Of a stretch of DNA of 64,000 bases, positions 1 to 9,300 are shown piece after piece (position 1 is the first letter of the stretch; each line of letters starts with the position of its first letter). Location: positions 5,037,001 to 5,101,000 of the forward strand of contig NZ_CP042910.1 of NCBI RefSeq assembly GCF_008298035.1, read 5' to 3'. This stretch comes from Gimesia maris. GTDB taxonomy: Bacteria > Planctomycetota > Planctomycetia > Planctomycetales > Planctomycetaceae. The notes beneath the pieces were generated by a model. That model saw only the letters and a program-made list of their open reading frames with translations, made no database searches and was not told the DNA's origin. Position numbers and translations under genes: made by a program.

Positions 1-2
1 TG

Positions 3-1619
3 GCGGCAGAAAAGGAATCCAAACGGGAGTTTACCAGCGCAGTACTGGCTCACATGCTGCTGGAACGAAGCTTCACAAATGCCGAAGTGACCGTAGATAT
101 GGCACGAAACTATGTCGGCTTCGACCCCACGCCGACCATTGAATTTTACAAGTCGATCTGTCGCACACATCAATTCTACAATCTGATTCAATTACAACAG
201 ACGAATTCGAACCAGGTAATGGCTTTACTGAATCAGGTTAATCAGTCTCTTCCCAGTCCCCCGGCTCCCGCGTTTCGACATAAGCAGGTCCTGGCCCCCA
301 TGGTCAGAGTCGGGATGCAGATGGCACAACTCCCCATGATGGCCACCAATTCACGATTTGGGCAGATTGACTATACCTATTCCAGCCTGTTCTCCCTGCG
401 CCAGGTCTCTGATCAGTATTATGTGGAAAGGGATTTCGATGACATGCCCGCTATCAGTCCAAAATCGGAAGCTGCCCAGCTGGTCATCATCGATAATAAG
501 AAATCGACTCCAGAAGAATTGCAGGCACTGGAGAAAAAATACCCCGAGTCCGTGATGATTTTCGCTGCACTCGCTGACCGCTATCAGAAACCTTCAAAAG
601 ATAAAGATAAGGAAACGAGAGAACAGGATCTGCAACGGGTATTAGCACATCTCACAACGATTTCCCAGGATGACGACTACTATTCTCATCTGGCTTACCT
701 GTACCAGAAACAGAACAAAGAGGAAGAGTGGGTCAAGCTGACCCGAAAGATGCTGGAACTGCCAAGTCCGTCTTTAAAAACGGTTCACTGGGAACTACAA
801 CTCGCTTACTGGCATGCCAGAAGAGACGAGAAGGACAAAGCGTTCGAGCACGCGGAACATGCCTTTCGCTCAGGCTCTACCGACTCGTTTCAATGTCTGA
901 TTGCCCTGCATTCAAAATATGGGGATTTCGAGACAGCCAACAAGATCTTTTCAGACTCGGCAGACCGCTACAGCTCACAAACAGCTGAATGGTTGCGCTG
1001 GTGTCTGTGTCATAACAAGGGAGATGCCAAAGCAGCACAGAATAAGCTGGAAGCTTATTTCCAGAGTGTGAATGCGCATTCGACTCCCGGTTATCAGACG
1101 ATGCTGTTTCATTTTTATTCAATTATCAATGAGCCGCAGAAAGCATCGGTCGCGCTGATGACTACTCGTGATTTATCGCGAATCTCACCGGCCACATTAC
1201 TGCTGGGAAGCTGTATGGCCGATCAGACCGGTAACAAGGCAGAACGCGATCGCCTGCTGCAGGCAACCGTCGATTTAGAAAAGAATCCCGTGATGGCCAG
1301 AGATTATGCGGTCTGGATTGAATATGCGAAAAAACTACAGATTTTTCTCAAACGACCGGACAAACGCAAACTGAATATGAAAATAGTCACAGACCTGACA
1401 AAAGAATCGCACAGCGATATCCGCCAGAATCTGGAACTGGTCTCAGCCTACTTCCTGGCAACAAACCAACTGGTCAACGAAGCCACCCCTTTACTGCTGC
1501 ACTCTGCTGTCATGCTGAAAGACTTCCCTCTCACGGCGAACGTATTAAGCAGACAGGTACTCAGAAAACAGGGAATGACTATCGGCCCCGGGAATGAAGG
1601 GTTAACTAAAACAGACTGA
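3..1619 (+). CDS. TPR-like helical repeat protein, 5' end outside window
   Basis: The reading frame is already open at the first full codon of the window, so this is the C-terminal 538 residues of a longer protein. An internal ATG at 54 is not needed as a start. The visible part is rich in Leu, Ala, Tyr and charged residues in paired-helix units such as 'YYSHLAYLYQKQNKEEEW' and 'ELQLAYWHARRDEKDKAF', which look like degenerate tetratricopeptide repeats. No enzyme motif is visible. It converges on the minus-strand Tad genes. TPR proteins usually mediate protein-protein contacts; the partner cannot be told from this window. Confidence 0.75.
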   Translation, partial: AAEKESKREFTSAVLAHMLLERSFTNAEVTVDMARNYVGFDPTPTIEFYKSICRTHQFYNLIQLQQTNSNQVMALLNQVNQSLPSPPAPAFRHKQVLAPMVRVGMQMAQLPMMATNSRFGQIDYTYSSLFSLRQVSDQYYVERDFDDMPAISPKSEAAQLVIIDNKKSTPEELQALEKKYPESVMIFAALADRYQKPSKDKDKETREQDLQRVLAHLTTISQDDDYYSHLAYLYQKQNKEEEWVKLTRKMLELPSPSLKTVHWELQLAYWHARRDEKDKAFEHAEHAFRSGSTDSFQCLIALHSKYGDFETANKIFSDSADRYSSQTAEWLRWCLCHNKGDAKAAQNKLEAYFQSVNAHSTPGYQTMLFHFYSIINEPQKASVALMTTRDLSRISPATLLLGSCMADQTGNKAERDRLLQATVDLEKNPVMARDYAVWIEYAKKLQIFLKRPDKRKLNMKIVTDLTKESHSDIRQNLELVSAYFLATNQLVNEATPLLLHSAVMLKDFPLTANVLSRQVLRKQGMTIGPGNEGLTKTD

Positions 1620-1695
1620 GAGGTTTGTGTCATAATATAGTGTAGCGTTTCGAGGTCTCCTGCTGTAAATCGATTCCCGGCAAGGCAACAGCTAT

Positions 1696-1722
1696 GATCC
1701 TGAACCGCGCGGGTCAGGAATC
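1696..1722. terminator. Imperfect hairpin between convergent genes
   Basis: The arms GATCCTGAACC and GGGTCAGGAATC enclose a GCGC loop with one mismatch. The hairpin lies in the 140-base gap between the TPR-like gene and the minus-strand tadG-like gene, where a two-way terminator is expected. There is no clear T-run, so the terminator role is inferred from position and structure. Confidence 0.35.
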
Positions 1723-1759
1723 GAATCCTCGATAGCCTATCTGAATCACTTCTGCTCGT

Positions 1760-2866
1760 TTATTGTACAAGAGCCGCAGCGGCAAAAGCACCATCGACCA
1801 CACCATCGGTCACACGCAAATCCGTGTTCGGCCTTAAAAACCCATCATAGGTGTAAGATTTTTTAATCTTCACATAAGTGTTTTTATCTCCCCCCCAATG
1901 GGAATCGATAACCTCACACACGGCCCAGCCGATCACATGGAATTCCACACCACTCCCATTTCCCATGACGGAATCATAAACGGGAATCAACTTCGTCTTC
2001 CCTTCCGCAGCCATGACAGCCGACTTCATACCACTTGAGATTCCCGGATCACCATTCAGATACAATGGCCGGGCACTGTCGATATATTCGGTCGAATCAT
2101 TTCGTCCTTCTGCAGCAAGTGCATCCAGGTCTTCCTGGCGTAATCCGACTTCAATCTGATCCCGGATGTCGGAAGTACTGTTGTAGGACTTGCCGATGTC
2201 ACAGGTCCCCCAGTTGCCAGGTATTTCTGCTCCAATATTATCTTCCAGTCTGCCATCGCCATAAATTGTCCAGACTTCGCCCGGCTCTGTGGAATCCCAC
2301 TGTGCTTTGGGAATCGTGAATGGCATGACACCGACACCGGGCGCCAGCAGACTCCCTTTCTGCAGGATTGCCGTCGAAGTGGCATTCAGGTCTGATTCAT
2401 TAATTCCCAGCAACCGGGCGAAAAACAGTGATACAGGTGAGTTTGCCTGTGTGTCAAAGCGGAGCGTGACCCGCACGGTATCAAAGGTGCCCCAGTCGAG
2501 AATTGTAAAGTTATCATAGACTGATTCGGGATTGTAGCGTCCGATCTGAATATCAGAATCGAGCACCTGAAATCCCTCAATTTCTCCGATGTTCAAATCC
2601 GCATACTGACGCAGTGTCGCCCGCACTTTTGACAGGTCCTGAGTCCCATTTGCATCGGGAATCAAATCCCGTACTGCCGCCAGCACTGCAGCATCTGCGG
2701 CGCGTTGCAGGTCGGCCCGCTTCTTAAGTAGATAGCCATAGTCAACCGCGAACGCGACCATTCCCAGCAGAGGAACCAGCATGATCGCAGTAAATACAGC
2801 AATGGCTCCCCGGCGATGATTTTGTTGTTTCAGTCCCGTTTGATTCGCATACCTTCGATCCGGCAT
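1760..2866 (-). CDS. TadG-like protein with N-terminal pilin-like helix
   Basis: 368 residues. The N-terminus 'RRGAIAVFTAIMLVPLLG' followed by 'AFAVDYGYLLKKRADLQRA' is the hallmark of TadG / 'Flp pilus-assembly TadE/G-like' proteins: a positively charged start, a helix of about 20 residues (20-42), then a D-x-G-x-L-x-x-x-x-x-L-Q-x-A-A-D-A-A pattern. The remainder is probably an extracytoplasmic beta-rich domain. It is the last gene of a three-gene minus-strand run with two TadE-like genes, 51 bases after the previous one. TadG proteins are linked to Flp/Tad pili. No tadA, tadB, tadC, rcpA or flp gene lies in the window, so it may serve another envelope process. Confidence 0.8.
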   Translation of the reverse strand: MPDRRYANQTGLKQQNHRRGAIAVFTAIMLVPLLGMVAFAVDYGYLLKKRADLQRAADAAVLAAVRDLIPDANGTQDLSKVRATLRQYADLNIGEIEGFQVLDSDIQIGRYNPESVYDNFTILDWGTFDTVRVTLRFDTQANSPVSLFFARLLGINESDLNATSTAILQKGSLLAPGVGVMPFTIPKAQWDSTEPGEVWTIYGDGRLEDNIGAEIPGNWGTCDIGKSYNSTSDIRDQIEVGLRQEDLDALAAEGRNDSTEYIDSARPLYLNGDPGISSGMKSAVMAAEGKTKLIPVYDSVMGNGSGVEFHVIGWAVCEVIDSHWGGDKNTYVKIKKSYTYDGFLRPNTDLRVTDGVVDGAFAAAALVQ

Positions 2867-2917
2867 CGGTTTGTCCCCTGGATAGTCTGTGATGTGAGAG
2901 ATCTTGTTGAGAAATGT

Positions 2918-3391
2918 TTATTCGCGACGCATGACAGTTGTCGTTTCAATGGAAACGCCATTCAGTCCGGCAAAACCAGACAGCCAGCGTACTGAATTGA
3001 ACTGAAAGATAACCTGCACAGAAACCGCGGAACCGGAGGGAACCGTTTCCAGATTTCCATTTGGAATGTTTGCCTCTAAGTAATCACGCACGTTTACGGT
3101 TAATGCACTGCCGATTTCTCCCGAAGCCTGATTGGGAAACTGGCTGGTAAAATAATTCAGCACCGACTGCTCAACTTCGGACTGATTTTTCACGTTATTT
3201 TGAGAAGCACGACGTGCCCCTTCGTATGAAGCATCATTGACCAGTTGCGCCACATTCACATATTGACTGACATCCATCGTCCCCATGGCGATCATGACTA
3301 AAAGTGGTACTACTAAGGCTGATTCTACTGCCGCCACTCCACGGCGTTCGGAATACGATTTCTGTATTTTGCGTTTTTGATGTTCGTACAT
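2918..3391 (-). CDS. TadE-like pseudopilin, second copy
   Basis: 157 residues. The segment 'SERRGVAAVESALVVPLLV' is the conserved TadE motif (R-R-G-x-x-x-V-E-x-A-x-x-x-P) followed by one hydrophobic helix at about 18-42. The rest is a short extracytoplasmic domain containing 'NDASYEGARRAS', the usual TadE 'A-x-E-G-A-R' element. The upstream sequence has an AGGAAG ribosome-binding site before the ATG. It lies between the first TadE gene (35 bases upstream) and tadG (51 bases downstream), so the three are probably co-transcribed. In known Tad systems TadE is a prepilin-peptidase-processed minor pseudopilin. Confidence 0.82.
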   Translation of the reverse strand: MYEHQKRKIQKSYSERRGVAAVESALVVPLLVMIAMGTMDVSQYVNVAQLVNDASYEGARRASQNNVKNQSEVEQSVLNYFTSQFPNQASGEIGSALTVNVRDYLEANIPNGNLETVPSGSAVSVQVIFQFNSVRWLSGFAGLNGVSIETTTVMRRE

Positions 3392-3426
3392 GGTGCCGGA
3401 CTTCCTCTACTCGAAATGAAAATCAG

Positions 3427-3867
3427 TCATTCCCGCTTCATAATTGCCTGTCCCTGCAATACAGTATTTTGCAGGAAACCAGGAACTAACCATGAAATAT
3501 CCGAGTAGTTCACTTCTACTCGGGCTGTGATTTCGACTCCGGATGTCATTCCGGACAGATTTTCAGGAGTGATTGTGACGCGACATTTTTCGACATCCTG
3601 GGAATTGGATATTGCGGACTGTAGAAATCTGCGGATTGTCGCCTCGGCATCTTCGTGAGTCAGCGTACTGGTCAGTGCTGCGCGGCGGCATCCCGCCCGG
3701 GCGGCATCGGAGAGAGCCTGTTTGACCATTCCCATGCGAACAAATTCTACCAGCCCGAACACAAGGAGAATAAAGAGAGGAAAAACTACCGCCATCTCAA
3801 CCAGAGTCGTTCCGCGCGGTGAATTCGAGCAAAGCAGACGGCGTTTCGAAAGCTGAAGTCTTTGCAT
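3427..3867 (-). CDS. TadE-like pseudopilin, first copy
   Basis: 146 residues. The N-terminal segment 'SPRGTTLVEMAVVFPLFILL' carries the TadE signature (R-G-x-x-x-V-E-x-A-x-V-x-P) and a single membrane helix at about 20-44, followed by 'SDAARAGCRRAAL'. It is the first gene of the minus-strand tadE-tadE-tadG set. The 242 bases before the LRR gene on its upstream side must hold the promoter, but I cannot assign one. The two TadE copies differ clearly in sequence, so this is not a recent duplication. Confidence 0.82.
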   Translation of the reverse strand: MQRLQLSKRRLLCSNSPRGTTLVEMAVVFPLFILLVFGLVEFVRMGMVKQALSDAARAGCRRAALTSTLTHEDAEATIRRFLQSAISNSQDVEKCRVTITPENLSGMTSGVEITARVEVNYSDISWLVPGFLQNTVLQGQAIMKRE

Positions 3868-4109
3868 AGCCTGTATCTCACTTTCTGATGAATGGCTCTA
3901 CATAAACTTAACCCATTTCTCAAAGTTGGCTGAGAATTTATAACGATTTATCGGCCTGGGCAGATTTTTCGAGCAGGTTGAGGGGTTGCAACAATTATGC
4001 AGCCCACTGTTTGTCGAGCTCCGACCCTGATTGTGCAAAGCACTATACATCAGCAACTTATAAACAGAATCAACACTGTGAAACAGGTGTGAACTGACAT
4101 AATTGTTTT

Positions 4110-5192
4110 TTATGGAAGAGGATCCCTGGACTGCTGCAGGATCAATTTACGCTGTTCCAGTCCTTCTGAAGTCACCTGAGTATTTTTGAGATAAACGTTT
4201 TTCAGTCGGGGAAGCCCCTGCAGATAAACAAGGCCTGCATCGGTCACTTGTGTCCCACTCAAATTAAGAGCATCCAAGAGAGGCAGACCTGAAAGATGTA
4301 CCAGTCCGGCGTCCGATATCTGTGTATCCTGCAGTTCCAGTCTTATCAAGGTTTTGAATGATTTGAGATGGCTCATACTTGAATCATTTATCAGCGAGCC
4401 ATTCAATTTGAGGCAATACAGCTTCGGCAGGGATGACAGTTCAGATAATCCTGTGCCTGTCACCTGGGTTTGTTCCAGCTGCAATATTATTAGCTGCGGC
4501 AAGTCTCTTAAATGAACCAGGCCCGCGTCGCTGATACTGGTTTGATTTAAATTGAGTACGCGCAGAGCTGAAAAACAATTCACCTGTTTTAACCCGGCAT
4601 TCGTAACAGCCGTTCCCTGCAGATTTAACCAGGTCAGGTTCGTCAGCCCCTGTAAATGTGCCAGACCAGAGCCACTCACTGGTGTGTAGAACAGGTCCAG
4701 ATGATTAAGCTGTGACAGTTCTTTTAGATGAACCAGGCCATCATCACTGACGCTTGTATTCCAGAGCATCAATCTTTTGAGTCGGTGAAAACGCTTCAAG
4801 TGAACCAGACCTGTATTACTGAGACCTTTTCCACTCAAAGAAATTCTTTCCAGGTTCGGAAAATCATTCAGCCAGACCAGGTCACTGTCCTGCGTCACAT
4901 CCAAACTGATTGATTCCACCTCATCGAACGACTTCATCTGATTTTTGTCGCGATTCTGCCGTATGACATTTTCCCAGTTAGAAGGGAAAACGGTATATTC
5001 AAAAGTGGGTTGTTCATAATCAATTGTACCGTCCAAAGCTGCGATATGGAAAAGTGTTCGATATCTGAGTATCAACGGTGTCGCAATGAACGTCAGTACC
5101 AGCAGTGACAGGCCGCTAACACCCCAAAACCAGCGGGAACGCAGTGTACGTTTCAGAATGCCATGCAAAGTAGGATCGGCAGCATGATTCAT
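4110..5192 (-). CDS. Membrane-anchored leucine-rich-repeat protein
   Basis: 360 residues. An N-terminal hydrophobic helix at about 22-44 ('FWGVSGLSLLVLTFIATPLI') is followed by a short linker and roughly ten 24-residue leucine-rich repeats from about residue 105 to the C-terminus. The repeat consensus is L-x-x-L-x-L-x-x-T-x-V-S/T-D-A-G-L-V-H-L, as in 'LNLNQTSISDAGLVHL'. This T-x-(V/I)-(S/T)-D-A-G-L spacing is typical of LRR proteins in planctomycetes. The likely topology is a cytoplasmic tail, one membrane pass and an external repeat domain for protein binding. The ligand is unknown and no enzymatic domain is present. Confidence 0.85.
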   Translation of the reverse strand: MNHAADPTLHGILKRTLRSRWFWGVSGLSLLVLTFIATPLILRYRTLFHIAALDGTIDYEQPTFEYTVFPSNWENVIRQNRDKNQMKSFDEVESISLDVTQDSDLVWLNDFPNLERISLSGKGLSNTGLVHLKRFHRLKRLMLWNTSVSDDGLVHLKELSQLNHLDLFYTPVSGSGLAHLQGLTNLTWLNLQGTAVTNAGLKQVNCFSALRVLNLNQTSISDAGLVHLRDLPQLIILQLEQTQVTGTGLSELSSLPKLYCLKLNGSLINDSSMSHLKSFKTLIRLELQDTQISDAGLVHLSGLPLLDALNLSGTQVTDAGLVYLQGLPRLKNVYLKNTQVTSEGLEQRKLILQQSRDPLP

Positions 5193-5303
5193 CGATCGAA
5201 ATACCGTCTGAATAAATCCTCGTTTCAGCAGAATACGGAAGTCTCAAACGAGTAACGGTACACCAGGCGGAATGGATTAAAGAATTACCAGACAAATTAT
5301 GAT

Positions 5304-6188
5304 TTAACTCTGCTCCGGCCAGTTCTCAGCTACAACGAACAGACGCTTAATCTCCCGACAGTCAGTCTCGACGACTTTTAAAATACTGATCATCAGCGGT
5401 CGGTCCCCTTCCTGAAAATGAACATCCAGAGCTCGTTTTAGCTCAGAGAAAGTCAATAACTTCTCAATACATGAATCTCTGACAGCAGGGGACAACCAGT
5501 CCGGTTTTTCACGGATCTGATAAACAGTGTCGCTATACTGCGTTTTGAGCCAGTCCAGTTCAGAAAAATATAACCAGACGCCTTTTAGATGTGCAGGTGA
5601 CATCCGCTCCGGGAGTGGGGTGGATGCTGGCAGATGAGGATTGAAAAAAATGATGCCTTTGACAAACGCCACACGCCGCACGACCTCAGGAAAATGCGTT
5701 TCGCTCAAAGGCAGCTGATATTCGAGTAACCGCCTGCACTTCTTTTCAAAGTTGTCTTTGGCGTTAGGGCCGATAAAATGACTGCCGGTCGTATTTTCAG
5801 CGGGATAATGCAGATAATATTTCACAGCCGTCTCCCAGTGAGTCAACTCCCCTGTTTCGTCTTCAAACAGGAAATCGATTTCACCGACCGTCTGGTTCTC
5901 AACAAACAACTGTTGATTTTGCGCGACAATTTTCAACCTGCGAATCCGTTCCAGCCAGTATAATATCAGGCCTTCAAAGTACTGCCCCACACGGAAGCGG
6001 GAATAAGGCACGAGGAAGTCCATCAGTTCCTGTTCGTTAATCAGCGACAGGTCCGGGGGCTCCCACCTGCCGGGATCTTGGCTCGAGTCCGAAATCAGAG
6101 AGGCGCTGGTTATGGCCCAATGCAGGTCACGCAGTGACTGTGATTTATCGAGATCATGCTGGATTGAGTCGTACTTTTTTTGATTCAT
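5304..6188 (-). CDS. DUF1853 family protein
   Basis: 294 residues. The central part matches what I recall of DUF1853: 'RVGQYFEGLILYWL', then 'VGEIDFLFED' and 'HWETAVKYYLHY', then 'GPNAKDNFEKK'. The pattern E103-x-D105 followed by E119-x-x-x-K123 resembles a PD-(D/E)xK nuclease-like core, but that is my inference and activity is not established. No signal peptide or membrane helix is seen, so it should be cytoplasmic. It stands alone between the LRR gene and the divergent PAP2 gene. DUF1853 is best known from proteobacteria, so a planctomycete copy is of some interest. Confidence 0.7.
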   Translation of the reverse strand: MNQKKYDSIQHDLDKSQSLRDLHWAITSASLISDSSQDPGRWEPPDLSLINEQELMDFLVPYSRFRVGQYFEGLILYWLERIRRLKIVAQNQQLFVENQTVGEIDFLFEDETGELTHWETAVKYYLHYPAENTTGSHFIGPNAKDNFEKKCRRLLEYQLPLSETHFPEVVRRVAFVKGIIFFNPHLPASTPLPERMSPAHLKGVWLYFSELDWLKTQYSDTVYQIREKPDWLSPAVRDSCIEKLLTFSELKRALDVHFQEGDRPLMISILKVVETDCREIKRLFVVAENWPEQS

Positions 6189-6322
6189 TATTCCCAGTTT
6201 AAACAGTTTCGCATAAAATAACCAATCACAGTAAACGGAATATTGATCACGACAGACATGTTAAAACCGATGTGTTCAATGATCGTGAACTACTACTGCA
6301 GTGAAATGACAGAGTCGAAATC

Positions 6323-7069
6323 ATGCATCAGCGAATTCTGGAATTCTTTCGTCGAACTCTTATCTGGTTGAAAGGTCGAGAACCGCTGCTGCTGCTGGTC
6401 TGTCTGGGGTTTGCTGTTTCCACCTGGGCCTTTATCGAAATTGCCGATGAAGTACTTGAACAGGAAACGCAGGCGTTTGACAAGTGGGTCATTCGATCAT
6501 TACGCAAAGCGGATGATCCGGCGACTCCGATCGGGCCGGTCTGGGTACAGGAAATGGGCCGCGACCTGACCGCGTTTGGCGGGGTGGCTGCCCTGGTGTT
6601 GTTTACGGTGATCGTGGCGGGCTATTTGTGGATCGAAAAAAAGCCGCGCGTGATTGCACTGCTGCTGGCAGCCGCCCTGGGAGGGTTGCTGCTCAGTTCC
6701 CTGCTCAAGCATTTTATCAGCCGACCGCGGCCCGATGTGGTGCCGCATCTCTCACACGTCTACACCAGCAGCTTCCCCAGCGGCCACTCCATGCTGTCGG
6801 CAGTAATTTATCTCACTCTCGGTGCACTGCTGGCATCAGTCATCCCGCGGACCATTTTGAAAGTTTATGTGATCAGCGTCGCAATCCTGCTGACGATTCT
6901 TGTGGGTTTGAGTCGAATTTATCTGGGAGTACATTACCCGACCGACGTTATCGCTGGCTGGATCGCGGGCCTCAGTTGGGCCCTGTTCTGCTGGAGCATC
7001 GCCCGCTGGCTGCAAAGCCGGAATCAGATTGAAGACGATGAGGAAGAACCTGAAACTAATTCGAAGTGA
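6323..7069 (+). CDS. PAP2-family membrane phosphatase
   Basis: 248 residues. All three phosphatidic-acid-phosphatase type 2 motifs are present: K129-x-x-x-x-R134-P, P152-S-G-H155, and S197-R-x-x-x-G-x-H204-x-x-x-D208. About six hydrophobic helices (20-40, 84-104, 110-128, 155-173, 178-195, 208-228) place the site at the membrane face. Family members dephosphorylate lipid phosphates such as phosphatidate, undecaprenyl diphosphate or diacylglycerol pyrophosphate. The substrate here cannot be told from sequence. It is single, with an acidic C-terminal tail ('DDEEEPE'). The nearest downstream gene is a small hypothetical on the same strand. Confidence 0.9.
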   Translation: MHQRILEFFRRTLIWLKGREPLLLLVCLGFAVSTWAFIEIADEVLEQETQAFDKWVIRSLRKADDPATPIGPVWVQEMGRDLTAFGGVAALVLFTVIVAGYLWIEKKPRVIALLLAAALGGLLLSSLLKHFISRPRPDVVPHLSHVYTSSFPSGHSMLSAVIYLTLGALLASVIPRTILKVYVISVAILLTILVGLSRIYLGVHYPTDVIAGWIAGLSWALFCWSIARWLQSRNQIEDDEEEPETNSK

Positions 7070-7134
7070 CTTCAGATCTGCAAACCCTGCAAATGTCGTT
7101 CTAAAAATAATCACAAGTGAGTGAGACAACTGTT

Positions 7135-7542
7135 ATGGTTTTCTGGAACTGGTTCAAACGCAAACCGCTGGACTTTGAAGAGGTCTTTGGTCCGCTCAGC
7201 AGCAATGCAGCTCAGCAGTTTTACGCAATACATTTTCCGGACAAAAACTCTTATAACAGCTTCGGCATCAAACTTCCCGAACCGCTGCTACTGGATCTAG
7301 AGCCTTTATTTGATCCCGTCGAATCGTTTCAGTTCTTTGGCCGCCCCTTCAAAGTCGGCAAACGCTGGATACTGGCGTATCATATGGAATACGATACGCC
7401 CACGATTATCGTGAATCAGGACTTCCAGATCCTACTGGAAGGGTTGGGATTGGATGATTCGACAGAGGAATATTTCGTGGCGGATCACTTTCTATCATTT
7501 CTCGATCTGCTGACCATCGAAGCAGACGCCGAAGAAGTTTGA
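7135..7542 (+). CDS. Small hypothetical protein
   Basis: 135 residues from the ATG at 7135. A GTG at 7117 would add six residues, but its upstream bases are a poorer ribosome-binding site. The protein is acidic, with no signal peptide or membrane helix. The C-terminal part, 'TPTIIVNQDFQILLEGLG' followed by an acidic stretch and 'HFLSFLDLL', is loosely reminiscent of the end of SUKH/SMI1-KNR4-like domains. This is weak and I do not assign the family. It follows the PAP2 gene by 65 bases and ends 16 bases from the convergent interrupted gene. Confidence 0.6.
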   Translation: MVFWNWFKRKPLDFEEVFGPLSSNAAQQFYAIHFPDKNSYNSFGIKLPEPLLLDLEPLFDPVESFQFFGRPFKVGKRWILAYHMEYDTPTIIVNQDFQILLEGLGLDDSTEEYFVADHFLSFLDLLTIEADAEEV

Positions 7543-7558
7543 GCGTGTCCAGACCTAT

Positions 7559-9124
7559 TCATTCTGTGAATTCAATCGCATAGAGTTTCGTATTCCGCAT
7601 CCGAAACTGCAGACGGATCGACTTGCCAGCCAGTTCTTTCAATTCATGACCACCGTTCCATTTCACGGGAAAGTCAACAGAATCTGCGTGAATCGCTTCA
7701 CAGTCAGCTGCAGCAAAGCCGGGAATCGGGTTGCCTGCGTCATCCAGAATTGCAACTGTTGCAATTCCGGTCCCAGAGACGTCGATATTTAATTTCAATT
7801 GACAGCCTGTTATCTTCAGCGGATTCGTGGTGAGTGTACCCGGTAGATTGCCTGCATCCATGGAGGCAAAACCATCCAGACGCGATGTGGCGCAGTAGAT
7901 GCCACCCCGATCGCGTTTCAGCCATTCCTTACGATTTATCAGATCACGATTCCAGACGACCGGACGACCATGCGTATGCGGCCAGCCAACAAACTACTGA
8001 TGCAGCTCGCGACCTCGGCGGATCATCCCCGTGCCCATACTGACCAACTGCAGTTGAACGCCGTCTAAATAATCTGGTTGAATCCAGGCCTGCCGCTGTC
8101 TGTCCCAATGAATGCCATCGTGACTGACCGCCAGTTGCACGTCAAACGTCCCATCGTTGCCATTCAAAGCACGGTCTTTTAATTGAGCACCCCGATACAG
8201 AAAATAAGCCGCCGGGAAAGCTAAATACGCGTTCTCTGCCCACGGGTAACGGAACACATTACTGGTATAAAGTTGCACATTCTCGGGGTCACTGTCATCG
8301 GGCCGCATCACAATTGGCAGTTCACGGCTGATGGTTGCCACTTTTTTCTTGCCCCAGACATGTAGAGGAGAAACACTTTCATCATAAGGCCAGGGTACTT
8401 CGATGTCTTTGACAGCCACACGACCAATCGAACGTTTGGGATCCCAGGCCCGCAGATAGACCGCGTATTCCTGTGTTTTCGGATCCCAGCAGGCGGAAGG
8501 CTGACTGTCAGGAACGCGAGGCAGCAGACGTATGTCCGACAGTTGCCAGTGTATTCCATCGGCAGAGGAGGACAGATAGACGCCGGCCCGCGCGGGATCA
8601 GGCCAGTGCCGATTGTGCAACAGACGAAACCGCTTTTCCGCAGGCGCGTGTGAATCAAGAAACACACCGGCTTCGACCGCTTCAAACGGGAAAATGTTAT
8701 TGAGATTCGATCCCTGATAGTCGCTCAACTTTAATTCAGGTCGTTTCCAGGTTAGTCCATCCTTACTGGTTGCCAGACAGAAGTGCTTCTGCTTTTCACC
8801 ATCATAAGCGCGGTAATACAGCATCGCCGTCCCGTCATGGTCAACCACGCTGCAGTAAAAAATGAACCCCAACGCTTCCCACGACTTTTCGGGCCTGAGC
8901 ACACGGCGCAGCGCGTGAGGCGGATTAAACTGTCGTTTCACGTGCTCAGTCATTTCAGAATCGATCAGTTGGTCGTCCAGAAATAAATGGCGCCCTGAAC
9001 TCATCTGAATGACGTCTGCACACTCTCCAACTGCTTTGCAGTCAGACACATATTTCAAAATTAAGAGGACCACAAACGCTAAACAGAAGCAGGAAAGACG
9101 AGGCTGTTTCAGGTCATAATTCAT
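7559..9124 (-). pseudogene. Secreted beta-propeller hydrolase-like gene interrupted by an in-frame TAG
   Basis: The coding frame runs from the ATG at 9124 (a more distal ATG at 9157 is possible) with a signal-peptide-like hydrophobic start, through 'GRHLFLDDQLIDS', 'YYRAYDG' and 'ATSKDGLTWKRPEL'. That style is typical of planctomycete secreted proteins with a five-bladed propeller like GH32/43/130 enzymes. At 7994-7996 there is a TAG. The same frame then continues without a gap for 144 codons to 7559 ('FVGWPHTHGRP', then 'RLDGFASMDAG'), which looks like the normal C-terminal domain. No frameshift is needed; a single base change of a Tyr codon would explain it. It could be a real nonsense mutation, a sequencing error, or rarely read-through. 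Confidence 0.75.
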
Positions 9125-9300
9125 GGCGAAGTTGTATCCGCGGGGATCAAGGTGCATTGGTCTGGAATTATTATTTGTAATGATCTGGAGTGAATCTGCT
9201 TTTTCTAATTCACCAGCGACAGTTTATCCATTAGTATAGTAGACTGAAAAGTCACCTGCTATTCTCTGGTCGGATTTCAAATCAGTAAAGGAGCGGTTGC

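Noticed and set aside
1660-1735. tRNA-like stretch with a GGAATCGAATCC T-arm-like piece
   Set aside because: No matching acceptor or anticodon stem could be built; the T-stem is only four pairs. A hairpin between convergent genes explains it better.
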